A stretch of 64,000 nt of DNA from Sarcocystis neurona (lineage: Eukaryota > Apicomplexa > Conoidasida > Eucoccidiorida > Sarcocystidae), in contig KL647301.1 of assembly GCA_000727475.1 (NCBI GenBank), positions 1,575,055-1,639,054 of the forward strand, in the 5' to 3' direction. Under the pieces are notes generated by a model that searched no databases, had not been told where the DNA came from, and worked only from the letters and a program-made list of their open reading frames with translations. Shown here in pieces: positions 56,101 to 64,000 of this stretch (position 1 is its first letter; the number at the start of each line of letters is the position of its first letter). A program made the position numbers and the translations under genes.

Positions 56101-59100
56101 TCTGTTTTTTCTGCTGCGTGCGCGCGCTGCTGTTGCTGCTGCGTCTCCTCCTGCCCCTTCCTGCTGCCCGCGTGGCTGTGGTGCACCTGCCTGCTTCGCT
56201 TCCCTACCGCTGCTGCTGCTGTTTGAGGAGCTGTGCCGCCGCTGCTTTTCCTTCACCCGCTCTCGTGTACTCCACTGTTGCCGCTGCTCTTGTCTTCCCA
56301 CTACTGCTGTGTCTCCTTCGATGGGCGTTGACGCTGTATGACTTCCCAGAGCTGCTGCTGCTGCTCCTCTTGAGAATTCGAGCTGCTGCTTCTGCTGCTT
56401 CAGTTGCTCCTTCAGTTCCTGCTGCGGCAGATCTGCTGCCCCTCCTCTGTCCACACCGCCACTGCTGCTGCTGTCCTGCTGCTTCTGCTGCTTCAGTTGC
56501 TCCTTCAGTTCCTGCTGCGGCAGATCTGCTGCCCCTCCTCTGTCCACACCGCCACTGCTGCTGCTGTCCTGCTGCTGCTGCTGCTTCTTCACTTCAGCTT
56601 TCCTGCTGCTGCTGTCTTCTTGCTGCTGGTGCTGGTTACTCCTCCCGTTGCACTACTGTTGCTGCTGCTGTACAACGCTGCTGTGCTCCTGTTCTTGGCG
56701 CTGCGGTGGTGCTGGTGCGGGCAGGACTTTGCTGCAGCGCCTGCAGGAGGAAAATGCCTCATGTGAAGCGGAGCTACGGCACCGCAGGTAAGCGAGTACT
56801 GAAGGATTCCCCGTTTACGCTCCCTGAGGAGTCTCTCCGACTTGGCCTGTGTAAAGCAGCACTTTTCTCGACTTCCTTTTCCTCTTTCTACGTGACGTGC
56901 AACTGCCTGCGTTTGTCTGCTTCTTCTGTCTCTGTCCCTCTCTCTGTCCCCCTCTTCTGCGATCCACGGCATCTGCACGCGCGGGATTACTTCTGTTGCC
57001 GACCCTCCTGTGCTCACCAATATCAGCGTGCATGCGGCCGTATATACAAATTATACACATCCACATACGTACATATATATATATATATGTATATCCATAT
57101 GTATACCCCAGTACACATATATATATATATGTATGTATACGTACCTATATGTGTGGAGCTTCTGTACTCGTCAAGAAGGCGATCGACAAGCCAAAAAAAC
57201 TGTACACGCGGCCCCATGCACAAATTATACATAGTCATATATATATATATGTACACCGTTATTTACACCAACACATTAATGAATGTATATACATACTTTC
57301 TAATGAAGATCTGTATATACATATATATGTATATATATGCACGTGTTTCATCATACATATAGATATATGTTCCTATATACCCTTGTTGATATATATATAT
57401 ATATATGTACAGAATCCTGCTGCTACTCTTCCTGCGCTTCGTGCTCTCCTGTCGAGCTGCACTGGTGGAAGTCCTGCAGCTGCTGCTGCTGCTGCATGCC
57501 TCTCTTTGATATAGGCGACTACCAACGAAGCCTGCTGCAGACGCGCTGCTGTTGGGTCTGCTGCTGCTGCTTCTGCCGCTCTTGCTGGTGCCGTTGTTGG
57601 TGCTGTTGCTGCTGCTGGTGTTACTGCTGCTGCTGCTGTGTTGCTGTCGCATGCTGCTGTTGTTGGCTGCTTGCTGCAGCAAACAAGAAGAGCGAAGCAG
57701 AGTGGAGCGGCAGAATTTGCAAAACGAAGCGCTCGCCCTGCGACAGGAAAAAGTTGATTTGCAGAGAGAGGTTGCTCGACTACTGCGGGAGAGAAATCTC
57801 AACGGTACGCATGCGTACAAACCGCGACTGTCACAGGAGCAGCAATAACGGCAACAGCAGCAGCACTGTCAATAACAGCGGCTGTAGTAGCAACAGCAGA
57901 ACCAGTAGCAACAGCAGCAGCACGACCGACACCAGCAGCAGCAACAATAGCAGCAGCACCAGAAATAAGAAAGGAAACAGAAGCACTACCAACAACAGCA
58001 GCAGGAGCACTACCACTAGCAACAGCAGCAGCAGCAGCAGAAACAACAGCAGTTGCAGTACCACCTATAGCAGCAACAGCAGTTGCACCAGCGGCAGTAG
58101 GCGGGGCACAAGAAGCAGCAGCACCAACCACAACAGCTGCGACAACAGCGAAAGAAGCGGCAGCAGTAACAGCAGCAGCAGGTACAGCGGTATACGACGG
58201 GATCTGCTATACTCAGGCATCATATTTCGCTTCGTTGAGAAGCTTCTCTTTCGTTGTCGGTCCTCCTGTTCTTCTGTTCGCTTAAGTTGGCTTGAGTTTC
58301 ACTCCCTCTTGCCTCTTCTGCTGGTTCTGCTGTTGCCCTCGCTGCTTCTACCGTTGCTGCTCTTGCTGCTGCTGTTGGTGCTTCTGTTGCTGCTTTTGCT
58401 GCTGCTAGTGCTCCTTCTGCTGCCGGTGTTGTTGTTGTTGGTTGTGCCACTCCTGCTGCTGATGCTGCTTCTGCTGCTGGTGTTGCTGTTGTTGCTTGTG
58501 CGGCCACTGCTGTCCTCGATGCTTCTACTGCTGCTGCTGCTGCTGTTTCTACTGCTTCTGTTACTGTTTCTGCTGCTGTTGCTGCTGCTGCTTCTACCGC
58601 GTCTGTTACCGCTGCTGCTGTTGGTGCACCTACTGCTTTTCCTGCTGCTTTTGCTGCTTGTGTCACTGCTGCTGTTGCTGCTTCTGCTGCTGCTTGCTAC
58701 TTCCAGTGCTGCTGCTGTTGCTGCTTCTACTGTGCTGCTGCTGATGATTCTTCTGCTGCGCCTGCTGCTTGCACTGCTGTTGCTGGTGCTGCTACTGCTG
58801 CTGCTGTTGCTTTTTTGCCCCTGTTGCTGCTGCTTGTCCCGCTGCTCTTCCTGCATGTGCCATTGCTGCTGCGGGTGCTGCTGCTGCTGCTCCTTCTGCT
58901 GGTGCTGCTGCTTTTGCTGCTTGCGCCACTGCTGTTGCTGTCTCTGCGGTGCTGTTGATGTTGCAGTTACTGCTGCTGCCTGCCTTTTCATACAGGCGTA
59001 CAGAAAACTGTTTCTTCCCTTCTCTTCTTCTTCTTTCTCTCCTTCGCTTTTCCTTTCTTGAATTCCCCCCACTTCTTCGTAGCGCCTTTTCGTAGCTCGC

Positions 59101-62100
59101 CCCCACCTGCTCGCTTACTTGTCCTCACTTTCCCAACTTTGTGTTCTTCTTCTTCTTCTTCTTCGTTTCTAACTTTCTCTTCTTCTTCTCCTCCTGCGTG
59201 GCCGCTGCTTTCTCCATTGTCCATTCCTTTTCGCCCGCATCGCGGGGGAGGAAAGCAACAGCAGTGGCAGATGTGTGGTGTACAGACACACCCGCCGAGC
59301 GGTGTACGTACACCACCAGAAGAGACGTTCTCCGCCGACAGTAACGAAGTGGCGCCGCACCAAGTACACACACACAGACGCACACAGACACATGAATTCT
59401 ACTACATTCCTGTACACGTTTGATATTTTCCTTCGTGGTCCTCTTCTTTCAAATTCTTCCACTTCATTCTCCCACGTACTTCTCCTCTCTTTTTCGTATT
59501 TCTCGTTCTCTGCTTTCACCTCTCCGTCGTCTGTGTGCGTTGGCGACTTCCACCCTTTCCCTGCTCTCCCGCTTTTTGTTTTCTTCTCTTTTTTGTCCTT
59601 TTCTTCCCGCTTTCCGTTTACTTCTTCCTCGTTTCATCTCTTTCTTCTCACTGCTGCTCTCTTCCTGCTCTCCTGTAGGCACGACACACTCCACTCCCTT
59701 GATGTACAACAGTGCGCCTACGGCTCCTCGGGCTGCGACCGCGTGCTCGCCGGAAAATCCGCTCACCGCGGCAAAAAGCGGACAAACTACCCCGTTCTCC
59801 CAAGAATATGTAATACACGCGAACGGGACGATTAAATATATTCTTCGCATATATATATATATATATGTGTGTGGGTGTGCAAGTCAGGCTGTCACCTGGG
59901 ACTCGGTGGACGTTCATATGTATATATAGATGTACATAAGTATATATATGTGTGTTTACATACGTATAAATATACGTATGTATATATATGTGTAAAACGT
60001 GAGTCTATTCACGTGTATCTTATACGCGTGGTTTTCTGTCTTTGTGTGTGTTTTACTTCGTCAACCTGCGCCTTCCTTTCTTTGTAGTGCCTGACACGGA
60101 TGTCACGTGAACTGTATGAAACTTCCTTCCCTAGCAGTAGAGAGCAGCTATTTTTCTCCATTTCCTTCCGTCTCGAAGAGTACGTACATTAATGCGTACG
60201 TGTTACCTCTTTTTCTGATGTTTGGGGAATCTCTTGTTTTCTTGTTGTGGAGAACTTGTGCTCGCAGCAAGCGGCAGAAAGTGGGCGAATCTTCAGCAGC
60301 AGCGATCACAAGACATTCACGTACTCTCCTTCCCCTCGTCTCTCTCCTTTCTCAGTAAGCAGCTCTACCAGCATATCAAGACGCCGTACACATACATACA
60401 TATATGCATATACATATGTATGTATCTGTGCGTGTATACATGCATATATATATATACGTATGTATGTGTACGTATGTGTACATTGATTTGTACGTGTCGG
60501 TGTACTTGCTTTTGGCGTGGGAATCGTCCCTTTAGTTTCTTTTGCTCTGTTTTGCTTCCTTCCTGTGTCGACGCGAAGACTTGTAGATTTCTCAAAGGTC
60601 AACAGCTGTCCTTTTTCAAGAGAGACGCGTGTTTCTCTCTCCTTCTCTGCTGTTGTTCCTTCTCTCTCTTTCTGCGCTAATCGTGTACAAATGTTTGGGT
60701 CTGAAGTATATACAGCAAAGTGCTCTTCCACAGGCACACAGATATACAAACAGATCCATACATATATACGTATATGGTAAGAGTGAGAGAGTCGCATACA
60801 TATATTATACACCCACACATACTATAGGCACGTACATATGTACACGCATATATATATATATACATGCGTATGTATATAGAGAGATACACACAGGGAGAGA
60901 GAGACATATACGTATATTCAACGTGTGCCCACATTGTAGGCACATATGTGCATGAGAAAGTTAGGTAGACAGACAGGTAGATACATTCACGCATATATAG
61001 GGAGACACCTAGACAGCGAGATACATAGGTACATAGACGGATAGTTAAACAGATAGATAGATACGTAGACACGTGCCTACGTACATACATGCACACAAAG
61101 AGAGAGTATAATATACGTATGTTATCCATCCACGCACATTATACACACGTATATACATATATATATACAGAGACAATAGCAGAGGTAGAGAGGGGAGAGA
61201 GACTCACATACGTGTATTATACATGAATTTTTAGTACAGACAAGTATATATAAATAAAAATATATAAGTATATATGTATACATATATAGAGAGAGATGGA
61301 GAAGGATAGAGATAGAATAACATACGTATGTCACACGTGCACGCCTACTGCACACATGTATATGCGTATATACATATGGATAGAGAAAGACAGAGAGAGG
61401 ATGTATTTTATACTGCACGTCAATTATAGACAAGTGTGCAAATGAATATGTCTGCATTTACATATATATGTAAGAAGATACAGATATGAGGAAACTTCCT
61501 GGAGCGTCTCGGCAGCAGCCCTGTAGCTGTTTGTCGACTTGGCGTGTTCTCCTTGTATTCACTTATGATGCAAGAGCGTGGAAGACTTGCAGCAGCAGTT
61601 TCCCCTGCCCTTTTTTGTCTCCGTTATTAGTTCGTCGTTTCTCCTTCTTCTTCGGCTTTGCCGTGAGTCACTCGCCGTGTGTGTGTATGTGTGTGTCTCC
61701 GTCTCCTCTGTGTCGGTGCGCCTCTGTCTTCGTACATATACGCAGAAATATACACTTCTTGTCCGTTCTGTAAAACTACAACTGTTCGTGTGTACGCATA
61801 TGGGCCGATTTGAAGCAGAAGTTCCTCCCCGTGCCCCTGTCTCCGTCTCCGTGTCTCCATCTCCCCGTCTCCGTCTCCCGTCTCTTCACACGACCGCTTC
61901 GGTTGTTCGGTGCTGCGTCTTCCTTTGTGTTGCCTTGCCCTACGCAGTGCTTCAGTGTTCTCCTTTCTCCGTATACACATACATATACATGTGTGCATCT
62001 TATTCATACGTATGTGTATGTGTATATATTTATATGTGTATATGTATGTTTGTACATCTACGTGTATACATATACATGTACATATGAGTGTATGTGTGTG

Positions 62101-62649
62101 TGTGTGTGTCTTTTATAGACACACATTCATATGTTTGTGTTGACGTTTTCGAGAAGCAAATACGTGTGTGCGACTCCTCCTGCGTTTTCCGCTTGGAAGG
62201 AACCCCGCCTTCTCTGTTTTTTCTCTTCCTCTGTCTTCTCTGCAGCCGTTGCTTTGAGCCGCAGTGTCTCCATCCTTTCCCTCTGTGTCTCTATGTCTTC
62301 TTCTCTCCGCTCCACCTTCTTCTACCATGTATGTCTCCTTACCAAGCTGCCTGTGTCCCTCTCTTTATCCGCGTGTGAATATGTATAGAGACGTATGCTG
62401 GTGAATATGCCGCGCGTGCAGCGAGCCCGACCCACACCCATGTCCGATGACTTCTCTGTGTCTTCCCCGTTGATTCTTGTCCAAACGTCTCCTGCTGATC
62501 GACTTTTCACGCTGTTTACCGCAGAAGAGGAAGTTGACAGAGAAGTTCCTTCTTCCTCCCTGCCAGGAGGAAGCGATATCTGTGACGGGAGCGGAGGAGA
62601 AGGGCCTCTCTGCCGCCGAGAAGCACGCCCGCCTCCTCGTTGCAGAGAC
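42398..62649 (+). CDS. Large multi-exon coiled-coil protein, function unknown (3' end outside or unresolved)
   Basis: Exons: 42398-44110, 44289-44357, 45043-45276, 47229-47504, 48928-49076, 52197-52287, 55362-55429, 57680-57804, 59679-59809, 60268-60354, and probably 62567-62649. Lengths and phases join at every step, giving 981 codons to 60354. The first exon is Ala/Ser/Gln-rich; exons 2 to 8 are coiled coil; exons 9 and 10 are Ser/Pro/Thr-rich. I recognise no catalytic or membrane motif. Long coiled coils of this form occur in cytoskeletal, centrosomal and golgin proteins, but nothing seen decides between them. The start codon could be further upstream: the frame is open back to 42332 (ending LEEWSRERRELSGLA before the Met) and may be entered by splicing. 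It is transcribed divergently from the TMF-like gene. Confidence 0.75.
44289..44357 (+). CDS. Coiled-coil gene, exon 2 of the set
   Basis: Acceptor TTCCCTCTACAG, donor CAG|GTTGTA; 23 codons reading MCIRVYEEQQTEEFPLDHF then RAVQ, phase 0 to 0. Joined, it makes one helix across both junctions with the exons on each side. Confidence 0.75.
44358..45042. other. Intron of the + strand coiled-coil gene
   Basis: Short (TA)n tracts and mixed sequence; no supported exon. Confidence 0.5.
45043..45276 (+). CDS. Coiled-coil gene, exon 3 of the set
   Basis: Acceptor TTTTTTGAACACGCAG, donor GTGAGA, exactly 78 codons. Begins LSRRYTRRLAAELQQKEAAL and ends RRLIDELRTLRRDKE with near-perfect heptads. Confidence 0.85.
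45277..47228. other. Intron of the + strand coiled-coil gene
   Basis: Sense-strand CTG-rich block at 45430-46450, then dense (TA)n and TATC sequence to 47080. No phase-compatible exon. Confidence 0.5.
47229..47504 (+). CDS. Coiled-coil gene, exon 4 of the set
   Basis: Acceptor ATCTCCGTTAAG, donor GTAAGA, exactly 92 codons. Contains DSQIRRLEMERNTLQAAAAT, then RVREEELLLRLQRAEAAVDR, continuing to RAAAKDEVKA. Confidence 0.85.
47976..48041. repeat. 33-bp tandem duplication
   Basis: Two identical copies beginning GCCATCAAAGCGTCCCTTCC. Confidence 0.95.
48454..48650. repeat. 25-bp minisatellite, eight units
   Basis: Unit CAGCAGCCTCGTGGCATGAT plus GGCAG, with a few substitutions. As 25 is not a multiple of three, the translated frame shifts each unit, which argues against coding. 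Confidence 0.9.
48928..49076 (+). CDS. Coiled-coil gene, exon 5 of the set
   Basis: Acceptor TTCCTCCCGCTCAG, donor GTAATC, phase 0 to 2. Contains LREELQEAVAQQTTLAATNA and REIDSLQQQLKICHIQLQSR. The trailing AG is completed to Arg by the first base of the exon at 52197. Confidence 0.85.
49077..52196. other. Intron of the + strand coiled-coil gene
   Basis: 3.1 kb, almost entirely (TA)n, GA/CT and ACATA microsatellites; two similar blocks around 49910-50220 and 50270-50410 share GAGAAACAGAGACAATATGT. CT-rich just before the acceptor. Confidence 0.5.
52197..52287 (+). CDS. Coiled-coil gene, exon 6 of the set
   Basis: Acceptor TCGTTGTTCGGCAG, donor GTGCGT; one completing base plus 30 codons, with TQLARALEEMEETRAAQQRR and GATIASLES. 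Phase agreement across a 3.1-kb intron is good evidence that it belongs to the same gene. Confidence 0.8.
52730..54045. repeat. Polypyrimidine tract (CTGTCTCCGTCTCCCTCC-type units)
   Basis: More than 800 sequenced bases with very few purines on the + strand, in loose units of 6 to 20 bases, interrupted by the gap. Confidence 0.9.
53287..53789. other. Assembly gap
   Basis: 503 N inside the CT-rich tract. Confidence 0.99.
55362..55429 (+). CDS. Coiled-coil gene, exon 7 of the set
   Basis: Acceptor GACTCTTCCTCAG, donor GTGCGT, phase 0 to 2. Reads RLKHLENIDWRYTALKREFT-SQ plus two bases. The intron before it contains the 503-base gap. Confidence 0.8.
55430..57679. other. Intron of the + strand coiled-coil gene
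   Basis: Sense CTG-rich from 55880 to 56770 with a 93-bp tandem duplication and an antisense frame of 247 codons; (TA)n at 57060-57410; CTG-rich again up to the acceptor. Confidence 0.5.
56389..56574. repeat. 93-bp tandem duplication
   Basis: Two copies beginning CTTCTGCTGCTTCAGTTGCT. On the - strand each copy is 31 codons containing GGAADLPQQELKEQLKQQ. Confidence 0.9.
57680..57804 (+). CDS. Coiled-coil gene, exon 8 of the set
   Basis: Preceded by a CTG-rich tract ending TTGCTGCAG; donor GTACGC. The first C completes an Asn codon, then KQEERSRVERQNLQNEALAL, RQEKVDLQREVARLLRERN and LN, with one base left over. Last coiled-coil exon before the Ser/Pro-rich section. Confidence 0.85.
57805..59678. 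other. Intron of the + strand coiled-coil gene
   Basis: CAG-rich at 57840-58190, CTG-rich at 58310-58985, then CT-rich up to the acceptor, with a GGTGTACGTACACC palindrome at 59301. Confidence 0.5.
57840..58985. repeat. CAG-rich block facing a CTG-rich block
   Basis: AACAGCAGCAGC-type sequence at 57840-58190, then CTGCTGTTGCTG-type sequence at 58310-58985; the halves are roughly complementary. Confidence 0.85.
59679..59809 (+). CDS. Coiled-coil gene, exon 9 of the set (Ser/Thr/Ala-rich)
   Basis: Acceptor CTGCTCTCCTGTAG, donor GTAATA. Two bases complete Gly, then 43 codons with STPLMYNSAPTAPRAATACS and AAKSGQTTPFSQEY. No heptads; it looks like a disordered linker. Confidence 0.75.
60268..60354 (+). 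CDS. Coiled-coil gene, exon 10 of the set (Ser/Pro-rich)
   Basis: Acceptor TTGTGCTCGCAG, strong donor GTAAGC, exactly 29 codons reading QAAESGRIFSSSDHKTFTYS then PSPRLSPFS. Several SP and TP sites could be phosphorylated; that is inference. Confidence 0.75.
60355..62566. other. Intron(s) of the + strand coiled-coil gene
   Basis: (TA)n and ACATA sequence at 60380-61480. A phase-0 stretch at 61575 (SVEDLQQQF) after an AG could be a small exon but lacks a matching donor. CT-rich at 61600-62330. Confidence 0.45.
62567..62649 (+). CDS. Coiled-coil gene, probable exon near the right edge
   Basis: Strong polypyrimidine acceptor (CTTCTTCCTCCCTGCCAG) and strong donor GTAAGC, phase 0 to 2, reading EEAISVTGAEEKGLSAAEKH then ARLLVAET. 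Phase 0 matches exon 60268-60354, although another exon could lie between. A second acceptor at 62525 would add 14 codons. Confidence 0.55.
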
Positions 62650-64000
62650 GTAAGCGCAGCCGAGGAGGGGAAAAGGAGAAGAAGACGGAAGAGAAGACGG
62701 GAGAGTAGAGAGCGAAGAAAGCAGCGAACAGCAACAAAAAAGAGAAACCAACACTTGCAGAAGAAGACAGCAATTTGGACGGGAAGAGCAGAGGAAGTAG
62801 AAGGGGGAAGGGAAGACGAAAAGGAGAAAAGAAGGAGAAAAAGAAGGACGAAGAAAGACGAAGAAGAGCCAAAAAGGCGGAAGGGAGATATTTTGTTCTC
62901 GTCTGCTTCTCTGAGTCTTCAAGTCTTCTCTGGCCGTTCGTTAATGTCGTCGCAAGCTTTTTACGCTGTGCGCCTGCGTTGAAACTTCCTTTCTCTACGC
63001 CTCAGCCGTCGATTTCTTTTTGTCTGCAGCTTCTCCCCCTCTCTGTCCCTACGCAACTTATCGAAGAAGTCCTTCTGCCCCTGTTTCTACCTTGTGTCTC
63101 GTCTCCGTCCAATGCAGCAGACTGCGGCTTGCCCGCGTCTTCACCTTCTCGACTCGTGTGCGCTTCACGCTGCTCTTCTCTGTACTTCTCTGCGACTCTC
63201 CTTTTCTCCTCTTCATACTTACACGATGTTTGCCGCTTTTTCGCCTCTTCTTCGCTTCGTCTTTGCCTCTTCTCCGCCTTTTCTTCTTCTTCTCTTTTTC
63301 TGTCCGACGTGCCGTCCTGTTCTTGCTACGCGGCTGGGGCTGCTGTCATCCCACTGCGCGCAGGCTGCTGTTCCTCTTCTCGTGGCCACACGGGGCTGCA
63401 CGCTTCCACCTGCGATATGTACCTCTCGACGCACTAACATACATACATGTGAACAAGAAGCAATGCTGTGGAAAACTGCACAAGTTTCTTCCATTCTGGG
63501 TGTGTACATATGCGTATCTGGGTGGACGGTTGGCCGTGTCTGTCCCCCTGGCCGTCTTCCTACCCGTCCCCCTCTCTTTTTTGTGTCTCTTCTCTCGCTT
63601 GGTTTGTATGTATCTGCACATATAATACATCTCGCCGTGGGGTTGTCTTTCTGTGGACCTTCTCTCTTGCTGGGTTCCGTCTTAAGTCTACTTGTGTGTG
63701 TGTGTGTGTGCCTTCCATCTTCTCCTGGCCATCTCTGTGCGGCAGTTCACCTGTGTGGTCCTCCCTTTCTGGCTGTCCCTCTCTTTATCTCCCTGTCTCC
63801 CTGTGTGTTTATCTCTCCTTGCCTGTAGAGGATAATAGTGGGTTACGGCAAACTTCCTACACGAACTCTCTCGCTAGGTTTTCACTTCTGTTTGTCGAAC
63901 CACCAGTCTCTCCATCGAAGGTCGTCTCGGCCTCCGTCGTCTCTGTTCTGGTCTCTTTCTGTCTCTCTGTCTCTGTGTCTCGGTCTCTTTTTTTCGTTTT
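62650..64000. other. Right-edge intron-like sequence
   Basis: Purine-rich at 62650-62890, then pyrimidine-rich to the edge. An acceptor-like TCTGCAG occurs near 63030 but no exon could be fixed. Confidence 0.4.

Noticed and set aside
55827..57362. 511-codon + strand open frame
   Set aside because: Leu/Cys/Ala runs come only from CTG triplets and TA repeats; it crosses microsatellites and has no unique protein-like segments.
57337..59061. 574-codon + strand open frame
   Set aside because: Reads through CTG and CAG blocks of an intron; the true exon 57680-57804 lies in another frame.

Overview
The window looks like nuclear DNA of a coccidian apicomplexan, most likely an Eimeria species. Three things point there: (CAG)n/(CTG)n tracts that enter exons and encode runs of Ala, Gln and Ser; small exons separated by long introns full of (TA)n, CATA and CT-rich microsatellites; and GT-AG introns. 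No bacterial gene, tRNA, rRNA, CRISPR array or transposase was recognised. Two assembly gaps (14455-14455+664 and 53287-53789) lie inside tandem repeats.

Three spliced genes can be assembled from exons whose splice phases agree. (1) Left edge, + strand, 891-5355: the 3' part of a gene for the signal recognition particle protein SRP68, recognised by its C-terminal IPCKPLxFDLA-type motif; its 5' part is outside the window. (2) 34901 down to 7726, - strand: a giant gene whose first exon alone gives 2048 residues of Ala/Gln/Ser-rich sequence, followed by at least ten coiled-coil exons and a stop codon at 7726. Its amphipathic N terminus and its C-terminal end resemble the Golgi coiled-coil protein TMF1/ARA160. 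(3) 42398 to about 62649, + strand: a second large coiled-coil gene of at least 981 codons over at least ten phase-compatible exons, running on past 60.4 kb. I could not assign it to a family.

Genes 1 and 2 converge on 5356-7725. Genes 2 and 3 diverge from 34.9-42.4 kb. Within that divergent region, 35.1-39.4 kb is almost free of the microsatellites that fill the rest, and it is the best candidate for a shared upstream regulatory region. At 40.0-41.6 kb there are a few orphan exon-like stretches on the + strand which may be 5' exons of gene 3 or a separate small gene.

Most other DNA is intron. Besides microsatellites it holds minisatellites (25-bp, 33-bp, 93-bp and others), a dispersed palindrome GTGTACGTACAC, a 1.3-kb polypyrimidine tract, and a CAG-rich block facing a CTG-rich block in one intron. 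Family assignments rest on remembered motifs and splice-phase logic; no database search was possible.
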